A DNA stretch of 64,000 bases. Source: UBA2779 sp965232615 (GTDB taxonomy: Bacteria; Spirochaetota; Spirochaetia; DSM-2461). Numbering within the stretch: position 1 is the first letter of the stretch; every line of letters begins with the position of its first letter. Positions 28,101 through 36,400 of this stretch are shown here, piece by piece. The position numbers and the translations under genes are program-made. Below the pieces are notes generated by a model that was given only the letters and a program-made list of their open reading frames with translations, searched no databases and was not told the DNA's origin. The stretch lies in assembly GCA_965232615.1 (NCBI GenBank), contig OZ246985.1:2170001-2234000 (forward strand). Direction: 5' to 3'.

Positions 28101-31100
28101 ATATATACCCTTGCCATCACTTGACTGCACCACCAGTTTATATTCGACTTCTGAGTATCCGTTCCATATATATTCCAGGTGGAACCTGGCTGTATCCTTT
28201 TCCTTGTCCATGCTCAAGAGGGAGAAATCCTTGATCTCCAGGGAGTCGATTTGCTGAGCAAATGTATCGGAGGAGTGTGGCCGTTGCCAGCGTATATTTT
28301 CCACCATTTTGCTGGAGTAGGATTTTTCCCGATATTGGAGCTGGAGATCACACTTGTAATTGCCGTAATCCGTTTGGAGGATGTCGTCGAAGTAAAGATG
28401 GGAAACGAGTTTCCCGTTGATGAGGGAGGGCCTCCGATCTCCTTCGGCCGTGAAACCGCCCTCCTCATCGGCGGCATTGAGGTCGCTGTCGGTGCTGGTC
28501 ATGATATAGGAAACCCTGATGTCTTCCAAAATCTCTTCGAGTTGGGAATTCGTGTTCCCTCCTTCACCGGAAATTTCCACTTTAATCATGTAATGTAGGG
28601 CAAGGCCCGATTCGTCCTCACCGAAGGAAACAAGTTCGGGTTCTGTCAGTTCGGCCAGGGGAATAGTTTCTTCTTCATCGTCGATGACAGTTGGTGCGGC
28701 GTTGTCAAAGCTGTCCTTAAAATAAAAGTACTCGTAGGAGCAGACAATATTCTCCGTGGGGTCAATGACGGGAAAGCTCACGGTCAGCCAGCCGGCGTTG
28801 TCCGGCGTCAATTCCTGCCAATCCGCACTGTCGGGACTGCCCAGGAGCCATCGGGTGCTGTCCTGGGCAAGGAAGTCCTGCACGAGGTAGGCGGTACTGG
28901 ATTTACCATTATAGTCGATCTTGACGGCCGCGCCGGCGTAGTTCAGGTTTTGATCGTCCAGCCGGTAGGAACTGTCGTACTTAAAGGCAAACTGAATATC
29001 CGTGCTTTCACCGGAGAAAACCAGAGGTGTTTTGTCCCTCAGGGTGAACCGGGGCTTGGAGGTGTGCAGTATGGTAACGCTGTCCCCGTATTCATAGCCC
29101 TTCACTGTAAAGGATGCATCAATGCGGTAGTGACCCGGCGGCCAGTCTGACAGATCAATTCCATTGCGGGCCAGGCCGTGGCGATAGCTTCCATCGGGAA
29201 AGACCGCCGAAAAACGGAGAGAGTCTTCAATGTTGTCTTTATCATCTTGGGAAAAATTATAATTGGCATAATCCAAGGACAGTTTATCCCCGGAGGAATC
29301 CGGGGAATAGCTGAGAGCCGCCGGGGAATAGTCCGAATACCACGGGAGAAAGTAGTGCTTGCTGATGACAACCCCATCGATATAGCCTTCGGCGTACACC
29401 CGCTCGGCCAAATCGCAGCCGATGCGGACATTGTCCTCTTCTGGGTAATTCCCCTCAAGGCTTCCAAAGCGCACATGTCTATTCTCTCCTTCATAGAAAG
29501 CGGCAACCCTGCCGTTCACGTAGAAGTACCACGCACGCAGGTGCCAGTCGTAGGAAAGCTGCACGTGCTGCCAATCGGAGGAAACCCTCACATCGGTGGC
29601 CAGGGTTTTCCAGACCGTATCACGGTCCTTAATCTCGGCATAGAAGAGCGCCTCGTCCTCCCCAGGGTCCGAAGGCATCCGGGCACCTATTTTCAGATAC
29701 TCGGAATCAAAGAGTACCACATCCTGGTTGAGGGTTCCCTCAAAATTGGGCGATAGGGGCTTGTACCAGAGGCTCACCGTACCAGACAGATCGAAGGGAA
29801 AGGTTGTGGATGCCGCACTGCGATCCAATCCCCCCGCATCCGGCAGTCTTCCGCTGCCTTCATTGAGTATCATGTCGTTGGAGAGTTCAACGCTTCCCAT
29901 CGTTTCGACGTAGAGTTTCACCGAATCGGGAATAAGGAGATCCCGGTTGTCGAAGACAAAGTGGAACCCCCCGGTCTGAAGAAGCCAGCGCTGGGTCTTG
30001 CCGTTTATCTCCATCACCAACCAGTTGTCCCCATCGGAGGAGCTCATCACGGTTCCAGAAACGCTGTACCAGCGGTTTTGCCCCAGGCCGTAGCTGCCCG
30101 CCTTGTCCCCGAAATGATACCAGCCCTTCGTCCCGGTTGATTTTTTGATGATAAAACTCTCCGCTTCGTCCGTCACATTCACGTTGTAGGACACGGTCGA
30201 ATCGGCATCCCGGAAAATTACCCGGCCTTTCCCGGCACCGGTGTCTTTTCTTGCCAGAAAGTTGGGACGGGCAGCCGAAGCCTTCAGGCTTCCGCCTCCA
30301 CTGTAATAGTACAGGTAGTTTTGATTCGGGGCGTAGTGATCCTGACCCTCCTTGTTGACGAGCCTTAGTTCGTTGGCGCCATCGCCGTAATCCCGGGAAG
30401 CATCGAAGCCGTAGAACTCGCCGCTGCCGGTTAAGGCATCGCGTAGCCCGCCAATCCTTGCTATTTCCGCATCGCTCAGCCAGCGCTTGATGTAAAAGGG
30501 ATTGGCCAGGGAGTAGAAGCCGGTATTCTTAGTTTCTGCGTCTACCGTGGTGTCGGCGCCGAAGTAAAAGGTAGCGCCGGATTCCAGTATTTTTTCCAGT
30601 TTCGCCCTGTCGATCTGCTGGGAATGCTGGGGAGGATTTCTTTCCGCCGAATCGTAGACATCGATCACCAAAACACCCTTCGCTCCATTGCCTTCCACAG
30701 CAGGATCAATACGCAGGGTAATGAGATTCCAGGCATCCCGGCCCGGGGTGAGCGGGAGGGTATCGCCGCCGATCAAGGCCTGCGGGGGGTTACCGGGGGT
30801 CTCCTCAATCAGCTCCAGGCTGGTTCCCTTGTAGCCAAGATGATACATGTCTTTGTCGCTTTTATCGCGGAAGGTTAGCAACCGCTTGTAGCGATTGCTG
30901 TACAGGGCATCGGTGGCATCCTCGTCCTCTATGCGTAGCCAGAAGGACAGCGAGAACTTGTCCACATCGCCGGAAAGCGTTGTGGTGCGCTCTTCCATGC
31001 TATGCTGGAGAGCGGGATGGACTTTGTCATACAGCTTGTCGGGGCTGGCCCCCTTTTCTTTGTAGGCATCATCGTAAACGATGATGTCGGCAAAGGTGTC

Positions 31101-33431
31101 CTCCGGCCCGCCGGTAACGTAGATGTCGGAAACATTGTCCGCGGTGAAATTGGGCAGACTGCCGTTCTCATCGTAGACAATTTGGAGCCGCCCAAGGTTA
31201 GATTTCCAATCTTTGGGCGAAAACACAATTGATTCGGCGGCATCCCGGAAGGCGGACTTGAGGGCATCAATGTCCACCATGTAGTAAAGGTTGCGAAGCC
31301 CTTCCACGTAATGCTCGGCACCGTCTTCCAGCGTCAGGGGGGCTATGACATCGACCTTTACAAGATCCAGGGTGTCGGAATTTTGTGCATGACCGTAGAC
31401 CTCAAAGCCGATTTCCCCTTCAAGTTGGTTTTTATTCGTCAGTTGGTTGACAAGGGGATCCTTGGGAATCTCAAAGACAAGATAATCCATCCCCTCATCA
31501 TCAAGCAGGGATTTATCGGAGGCTATTGGGCTGGTGGAGAACGCGTCAAGGTTAAAGTAATATGTCGCTCCGGCATTACGCTTCTCGCCAACATCGGCCC
31601 ACTGGGCCCCCGCAAGAGCGTAATCACCGTCCAGGGATACAGAACTGCCAAAATAATCACTAGCTCTCCCATCGGTGGCCGTTAGCTTCTCTTTCTGTAT
31701 CCAGCCTCCAGCCCCCCGCTCAAAGATGTAGGCCGCTCCGGTATTACTCTTCCCGGCGACATCGGCATCTCTGGCCCCCACCAGGGCGTATTCACCGTCC
31801 AGGGACACGGAATCGCCAAACCAATCGCTAGAATTCCCATCGGTGGCCGTTAGCTTCTTTTTCTGTATCCAGCCTCCAGACACCCGCTCAAAGATGTAGG
31901 CCGCTCCGGTATTACTCTTCCCGGCGACATCGGCATACAGGGCCCCCACCAGGGCGTAATCACCGTCCAGGGACACGGAATAGCCAAACCAATCGTCTGC
32001 CCTCCCATCGGCGACCACCAGTTTCTCCGTCTGTTCCCAGCCTCCAGACACCCGCTCAAAGATGTAGGCCGCTCCGGCATTATTCTTCCCGCCGACATCG
32101 GCATACAGGGCCCCCACCAGGGCGTAATCACCGTCCAGGGACACGGAATAGCCAAACCAATCGTCTGCACTCCCATCGGAGGCCACCAGCTTCTCCCTTT
32201 CCTCCCAGCCTCCAGCCCCCCGCTCAAAGATGTAGGCCGCTCCGGCACCATCTCCCTTATCATCAGCTCCATAGGCCCCCACCAGGGCGTAATCACCGTC
32301 CAGGGACACGGAATAGCCAAACCAATCGTCTGCCCTCCCATCGGCGACCACCAGTTTCTCCGTCTGTTCCCAGCCTCCAGACACCCGCTCAAAGATGTAG
32401 GCCGCTCCGGCATTATTCTTCCCGCCGACATCGGCCCCATAGGCCCCCACCAGGGCGTAATCACCGTCCAGGGACACGGAATAGCCAAAATAATCGTAAG
32501 GTTTCCCATCGATGGCCGTCAGCTTCACCTTCTGTTCCCAGCCTCCAGACACCCGCTCAAAGATGTAGGCCGCTCCGGCATTATTCTTCCCGCCGACATC
32601 GGCCCCATAGGCCCCCACCAGGGCGTAATCACCATCCACGGACACAGATTTGCCTAAAGCATCCTCTGCACTCCCTTCAGGGGCCACCAGCTTCTGGTAA
32701 GCGGGGTTGTCGATCAGTAGCCCATCGGCATTAATAATCTCCTGTCTCACGCTCTCCCGTTTCGGTAGCGACTGGGGGGCAAACTTGGTGCGGGCAGAAA
32801 AATCCCGATAGCCTTCCCCAAGGGAGAGCCCCTGAAGGCCAAAGCTATAGACTGCCCCGGCATTATTCTTCCCGTCAACATCGGTCCCATAGGCCCCCAC
32901 CAGGGCGTAATCACCGTCCAGGGACACGAATCCGCCAAACAAATCGCTAGAATTCCCATCGGTGGCCGTTAGCTTCTTTTTCTGTATCCAGCCTCCAGAC
33001 ACCCGCTCAAAGATGTAGGCCGCTCCGGTATTACTCTTCCCGGCGACATCGGCATACAGGGCCCCCACCAGGGCGTAATCACCGTCCAGGGACACGGAAT
33101 AGCCAAAATAATCGTAAGGTTTCCCATCGATGGCCGTCAGCTTCACCTTCTGTTCCCAGCCTCCAGACACCCGCTCAAAGATGTAGGCCGCTCCGGCATT
33201 ATTCTTCCCGCCGACATCGGCATACAGGGCCCCCACCAGGGCGTAATCACCGTCCAGGGACACGGAATAGCCAAACCAATCGCTAGAATCCCCATGGGTG
33301 GCCGTTAGCTTCTTTTTCTGTTCCCAGTCTCCAGCCCCCCGCTCAAAGATGTAGGCCGCTCCGGCATTACTCTTCCCGCCGACATCGGCATACAAGGCCC
33401 CCACCAGGGCGTAATCACCGTCCAGGGACAC
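22155..33431 (-). CDS. giant exported beta-rich protein, 3' part (FG-GAP, LamG, propeller, Fn3, PKD)
   Basis: 3,758 codons, probably the 3' part of one gene whose 5' part is at 33305-39064; the apparent start lies inside a repeat just after a frame break. Domains in order (approximate residues): eleven 56-residue FG-GAP-type repeats (FGYSVSLDGDYALVGA, 1-615); two LamG/concanavalin-like domains (790-980, 1210-1360); Ig-like stretches; a PKD-like domain with a Ca-binding loop (DFDGDGVYDAID, near 2160); an NHL-like propeller (2350-2490); TolB/PD40-like blades (2570-2730); Fn3 (2860-2940). A tandem run of PKD-like repeats, marked by an IDW-W-GPVV pattern, follows to about 3610. No enzyme motif seen. 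Likely an extracellular adhesin or scaffold. Its stop overlaps the RHS start. Confidence 0.8.
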   Translation of the reverse strand: MSLDGDYALVGALYADVGGKSNAGAAYIFERGAGDWEQKKKLTATHGDSSDWFGYSVSLDGDYALVGALYADVGGKNNAGAAYIFERVSGGWEQKVKLTAIDGKPYDYFGYSVSLDGDYALVGALYADVAGKSNTGAAYIFERVSGGWIQKKKLTATDGNSSDLFGGFVSLDGDYALVGAYGTDVDGKNNAGAVYSFGLQGLSLGEGYRDFSARTKFAPQSLPKRESVRQEIINADGLLIDNPAYQKLVAPEGSAEDALGKSVSVDGDYALVGAYGADVGGKNNAGAAYIFERVSGGWEQKVKLTAIDGKPYDYFGYSVSLDGDYALVGAYGADVGGKNNAGAAYIFERVSGGWEQTEKLVVADGRADDWFGYSVSLDGDYALVGAYGADDKGDGAGAAYIFERGAGGWEEREKLVASDGSADDWFGYSVSLDGDYALVGALYADVGGKNNAGAAYIFERVSGGWEQTEKLVVADGRADDWFGYSVSLDGDYALVGALYADVAGKSNTGAAYIFERVSGGWIQKKKLTATDGNSSDWFGDSVSLDGEYALVGARDADVAGKSNTGAAYIFERGAGGWIQKEKLTATDGRASDYFGSSVSLDGDYALAGAQWADVGEKRNAGATYYFNLDAFSTSPIASDKSLLDDEGMDYLVFEIPKDPLVNQLTNKNQLEGEIGFEVYGHAQNSDTLDLVKVDVIAPLTLEDGAEHYVEGLRNLYYMVDIDALKSAFRDAAESIVFSPKDWKSNLGRLQIVYDENGSLPNFTADNVSDIYVTGGPEDTFADIIVYDDAYKEKGASPDKLYDKVHPALQHSMEERTTTLSGDVDKFSLSFWLRIEDEDATDALYSNRYKRLLTFRDKSDKDMYHLGYKGTSLELIEETPGNPPQALIGGDTLPLTPGRDAWNLITLRIDPAVEGNGAKGVLVIDVYDSAERNPPQHSQQIDRAKLEKILESGATFYFGADTTVDAETKNTGFYSLANPFYIKRWLSDAEIARIGGLRDALTGSGEFYGFDASRDYGDGANELRLVNKEGQDHYAPNQNYLYYYSGGGSLKASAARPNFLARKDTGAGKGRVIFRDADSTVSYNVNVTDEAESFIIKKSTGTKGWYHFGDKAGSYGLGQNRWYSVSGTVMSSSDGDNWLVMEINGKTQRWLLQTGGFHFVFDNRDLLIPDSVKLYVETMGSVELSNDMILNEGSGRLPDAGGLDRSAASTTFPFDLSGTVSLWYKPLSPNFEGTLNQDVVLFDSEYLKIGARMPSDPGEDEALFYAEIKDRDTVWKTLATDVRVSSDWQHVQLSYDWHLRAWYFYVNGRVAAFYEGENRHVRFGSLEGNYPEEDNVRIGCDLAERVYAEGYIDGVVISKHYFLPWYSDYSPAALSYSPDSSGDKLSLDYANYNFSQDDKDNIEDSLRFSAVFPDGSYRHGLARNGIDLSDWPPGHYRIDASFTVKGYEYGDSVTILHTSKPRFTLRDKTPLVFSGESTDIQFAFKYDSSYRLDDQNLNYAGAAVKIDYNGKSSTAYLVQDFLAQDSTRWLLGSPDSADWQELTPDNAGWLTVSFPVIDPTENIVCSYEYFYFKDSFDNAAPTVIDDEEETIPLAELTEPELVSFGEDESGLALHYMIKVEISGEGGNTNSQLEEILEDIRVSYIMTSTDSDLNAADEEGGFTAEGDRRPSLINGKLVSHLYFDDILQTDYGNYKCDLQLQYREKSYSSKMVENIRWQRPHSSDTFAQQIDSLEIKDFSLLSMDKEKDTARFHLEYIWNGYSEVEYKLVVQSSDGKGIYEKDNKLQSGSSPKYFTLKDVVIPEGDFTASITLKLRDITRTASLELSNRSNAPQIILTNSPNSLISYNDVLFTWKGYKDNEYRRNIEYAYDFDGRGESSWNSEWRSVRFYNLEEGYHTFSVKARSNGVESVPSKVTFFVDIAKPQFRSDLINIERVTGGDGILYEVNIFGEAGAVTDISLQTLEVDTGQDVTIKDDGSFEIRGIPITVDGMNFIRLTATDRVGNYTDHQLSVENTLTTILFPENGELVRFAPMVIVGRIDESIHAGVEIYVKDPFSPRNGDGSYTGWKKARINADRTFFVEDVFVNPGTRDQAVGTPLTMVSVFGPNRVFTREVVFHAKEVLLPIELSLSRHFAEGENAETQVQIECRAHVEGISSWSIDFDGDGVYDAIDTLANPSAAEAQTHSWNHTYSSIGLVRPRVRVISTDGSFFSVSDTLIIHEKIREASHKMITDPIAFSSVRREDKSRRVFVLKGRDPDYAVEVYDIEPHASFFSHRQFTINLRAILNHLDSETLNPISIRALNENQLLIACDNGSGTTLYQLVQNEHGNYEKVRSRELSGLLGDLSFDEGSLYVSYENFNYITRIPLTDGLMDNVKHEDKVLPVYNTAALGSNSALARDAMGLLVADYYNQRILRFTNNLTMQEQFGSFGVGEKEFLSPSMIRSFQNRIFVFDERRGDIQVFDQGYTPITTLEYRAEADYHNYLGNDFFLDLADIDIMTREEGNQLYYYALLLSKSNGKLALLRLPQWEELRARARNNKIVFLQDGEVYTAKPGGSDLRKLLTTDSLPRIEGALDYPSLSPDGKRLIFTSRLNLYIGRPEELLPLGEPYDYNQIYLYNIEDRSLERLSLGEIQGYAIERPVFNSNGDTLILGAKQGGQRWQIYTLHLKSGRITRLFSTDENARFPFYSPNDDYIVFTTDYDGDEDIVIVDVKNPETRIELTSNYTRDSLPVWISTYPHEVNKLTGIESKIAFVSEHQDFQKAIYYTYIQHIPGGGVNVVNSLGKNVGDDPDSAALRVTPADSEGDYPSFTGDGTTVIYEYFDGSNQRLRKHDKTNEPEPIGEMPLPSNAVRPSGMKNMINNFAAVNVNGNEMKLTWDPYTESDIFYVVEVAEDNVGAVPREMKVLSQTGTTVRGLQMGQAYLVRAYIEENGEEVATSRYQTLEIPVVAARPNHSVDSENPYLVRLSAWKPEQLGAEQDWYFSWIIDNQEILVQKSQSYSYEFSTSGRKTIQLKAYTNNHSNVAISEPFFVDIVSDIEPVIESHIAEDGSYVELSCENSLGHNIDFANASWVISGPGGNAVSLSGPRVIPQLDGFRHKINVTLTLSRTPVGAQTVTDSIVRTKVIDLDFQKLLPVISVETHEKNDLLLKFSGQDSLGNIDWYRAGWIIYADNQILHQVSGVSTFEYLFPEQNKETVYTVSLNVPDRSNGITETISRQISVEAAPIKPVIDYQIITLKEGDNTVGQKIIFDATGSTGNGIDFSQARWSMAGAGDYGEQAMQIGPVATYNLLGIERGTVVEVALTLMRRGGTDPVTATQLISVAEGQTPEAEVVVNTTIEESNTGKVLILDVLKSTGPNIDWERTNWLIDDKYVRNGPVVRYDVQASAAGEVITYTCTLYRHGAKPQVITDQVEMGVAVISPRISYSRISPVQPNVVKLSVLESSGANIDWERTQWHIYDGSQEVVLKNGSVITHAFAMDSDKMGYPVMVKMYFRGDPRPFVGYKSIDVEGSELTPVITYKADKENPEIITFSAEDSVGGGIDWAQTKWTFFNSAETQYGPVVTHNFPSESTDRSYTVVVTLYRRLSNGEVESVSGRREIRIGANEIVPRILARADGDYLVLSAEQSEGSGLLLDRAQWTFPGKGDSVSGSSSRSSGVTSSHTFGVEVSKTVDILFGGGFRITGRYSYSDVTNTGTTDTDSYSTQNTHHGAICRRYIGGSERNVIATLFVYRVTAEGGTEGKSITVTINLDEARNSPVGITIGGK

Positions 33432-33480
33432 GGAATAGCCAAACCAATCGTCTGCACTCCCATCGGAGATTTGCCTAAAG
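31540..33480. repeat. tandem array of 168-bp FG-GAP coding repeats
   Basis: About eleven copies of a 168-bp unit encoding SLDGDYALVGA...AGAAYIFER...W-Q-KL-A-DG-D-FGYSV, many nearly identical at DNA level. One copy is interrupted by a linker (about 32690-32860) ending with the phrase DNPAYQKLVAPEGSAEDALGKS. The same phrase ends the upstream gene part, pointing to an internal duplication. Unit length is a multiple of three, so copy number can vary without loss of frame. Confidence 0.9.
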
Positions 33481-36400
33481 CATCCCCTGCACTCCCTTCA
33501 GGGGCCACCAGCTTCTGGTAAGCGGGGCTGTCGATCAGCTCTTCATCGGTATGCGCCGCTAATTCCCGGGACTCATAGCCATCCTCAATGGCCGTTCTGG
33601 GCTCACCATCGTATTTCGGTAAATCTATGTTTATCTCCCGCGGCCTGGCCGTATCGGGTCTTTCCCTCGCGGCAAAACCATCCGCCTGGGCCTCACCGCT
33701 GTTTCCAGCCGCATCCCGCACCTCCACTCTTATGCTCCCGGACTCCAGGTTTAGAACCCGCAAATTCTCCCATGTCATCAGGTAGGTATCCTTCCCCAGC
33801 TTTTCCACACGGGGATCCCGATTCACCAATCCGCTTCCCGAGTAAAGATAGGCCCGCCGAAAGTTGGCCTCGATTACGGACGCCGATACCTCAATGAGGT
33901 ATCGGAAGCTGTCATCCACCCTGGTGGTTGCGATATGGACCGCCGGAAGGGCCGAATCGTAGAGAAAGCTGTAATTCCAGGTTCTCTCGCTACCACCCGT
34001 TTCCTTTGTCGTGATCTTAAGTTGGTTTCTACCCTCCCGAATTGAGGCGGTGGGCAGGTTCACGGTATCGCTGGTCACCTTATTTTCTGTGTCTTCCCAC
34101 ACCACCTGATCGTTAAGCTGGATTATGAAATTGGTTGCGGCATCCTTGGCAATCTCCAGGGACGGCAGATGATCCTCGGTATTAAAGGACTTGTTGTTGT
34201 AATACCGCCCCTCCAGATCGGGCTTGAAGACTACGGTGGTTTCGGCAATCTCCCGAACGTTATCCAGGGTGAACATGAAATCCTCCATGCCAGATCGGCC
34301 CGAGGAAGACATGGTGTCTTCCGTTTGGCTCCCCGCCTCCATATAGATAAAACGCCACTGAACACGGTTGACGCCCGTTTTGAATTCATTCGCGAAAGCT
34401 ATCTCCTTTGGTGAAGGTGACAACTGAGGACTACCCCCATCCAGGAGGGGACGGATGCAATAAGTCTTTTCTGTTTCTGATAGCTTATCAACATAACCTG
34501 TAATGGACTCACCGAAATTGATCGTAAGAACGGCCTTCACCCAAGGATCGCCCGCTTTGTCGGGTGTCGGCATATCATCTCTGCCCTGGAAGGTAAAATG
34601 GATCGGAACACCCTTGCCGTTTGCCTTCGCTTGCCCTTCGGTCCAGCTATCAGGATGGATGGCGGAAAAATCCGGGACAAAGTGGGTATTCTCAAAGTTC
34701 TTTTTTACGGTTACTTTAATTCTCTCGCGCATGTAGCTGTAGGCCGGGATGGTGGGAATCACCTCCACGGTGAAGAATCTCTCGACCTCCTGATCTCCAA
34801 TCTCGGCGGTAAAGGGAATGGAAAATCGATTGCCCGCCTCCAGCGGCAGGACCATCTCTTCCTGGCTATTTGAAAACACCAGGCCGGGGGGGAAACTGCG
34901 CACCAGAACATCCTTGAAGTTCTCCAAGGATAGAATCTCACCGGTTATGATGCCCTCGGCGGTAAAAACGTAGGGAGGGCCTTCGCCCTCCAATGCCCAT
35001 ACCTCCTCCTTATCTTTGTCGAAACTTATCTCCTGCTCATCCGCAGGCATGGAGTAGTCAAAATGCGGATAGAGCGACTGCCCTTCCACTTCTGCGGTGT
35101 ATTCATGCGGTATTCCGCCGAGATTCTCCACGTAAATAACCAGGCGCTGTTCGTTGGGAATGAGCTCAATCTTTTGTTTGGTGGTGAACGTACCAGATAC
35201 GTAATCCGATCCAAGGGAGTCGCCGGCGGAGTTTTGTGTCGAGTCCGCTTTATTGGTAATAAACTCGCCACTTTTTAGGGATCTTTGATCCTCGCCATCG
35301 CGGGTACTGTAGATTTTGTAACCCACAACGGCACCGTTCAGCCCGAAGTACTCCCCGCTGAGAGACAACTCACGCTTGTCGGTTCTCACCAGAAATGTGC
35401 CATTCTCCGGCTTCAGGAGCTTCTCTTCGGGGGAGTCGCCGAGGACGTAGCTGATGTTCCAGAGATCATTCTCCGATTCCACAATTTTCAGGAAAAACTG
35501 CATATTAGCCCACACCCCGGCACCGTTGTAACAACTTATATTCACCGGCAGGCGATTCTGGGGATTCTCCACCCTGTAGTTATGAGAGAAAGAACCGTCT
35601 CTTCCCACAGAAACTTCCTCGTGCTGAATCAATACTACCTCCACTGTCCTGTCGTAGACATAACCCTTGATGGGCAGGTTGATTTCCGGTGCACTGGTGA
35701 TTTTCGCCGGAATCTTCTTGAACACCTCCACCGCATGAATCGCCGACGCCAGCCCATGGACAGAGCGCAGGGTAAAGTTGAAATTGAAAAAAGCGTCGGG
35801 ATGAAGCTTCGAGAGTTCAATATGGAACAAGTAACGCCCTGTTTCCAGGTTGTACTCTTTGCTGAGGGTGTAGCCGTCGTTAGAAAATGTCCCCCCCCTC
35901 GTGTCAATAATGAGTTCCTGTATCGACTTTTTGGAATGGTCGGCGGGAAAGGAGAAGAGCGTGCTACCATTGTTCCTTGTCTTAAGGGAGAATCCAAAGT
36001 CCACCGCCCCGGCCTGGGCCGGATCAACTTCAAAGCTGAATCCGGTCAGGCCGTCAATATCGTCATTGATGTAGTTAAAACTGCCTTCACCCTCATCGGC
36101 AGAGCTCTTATAGAACCGGTATAGACCGGACCCCGAGGCATCAGTCAAAATGTCATACCCAAGCCCCAGATAGATAACTCCTCCTGACGTGATAAAAAGA
36201 GGCCAACCGCTCGCCTCTATATTGCTATTGATCGGGATGTCATGACCGGAAGGAGCGTTTTCAGTAGTGAACGTTTCGAAAAATATTTGCCCGGTTTTGG
36301 ACTGCATCCTATCAGAATCAGAGTTGTTGTAGACAAAGGTATACTGCGAATCGGAAAACCCAACTCCCAACAGGCTGGCGGAAGCTCCAAGCCAATCGGC

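Noticed and set aside
31850..32509. 219-codon minus-strand frame in the FG-GAP array (WTVITPWWGP repeats)
   Set aside because: It is the same tandem repeat read one base out of frame; it stays open only because the unit length is a multiple of three.
22155..33431. Giant protein as a Tc-toxin TcA/TcB component because it precedes an RHS gene
   Set aside because: No SpvB, TcdB-middle or TcA-like segments seen; the domains are FG-GAP, LamG, propeller and PKD types.
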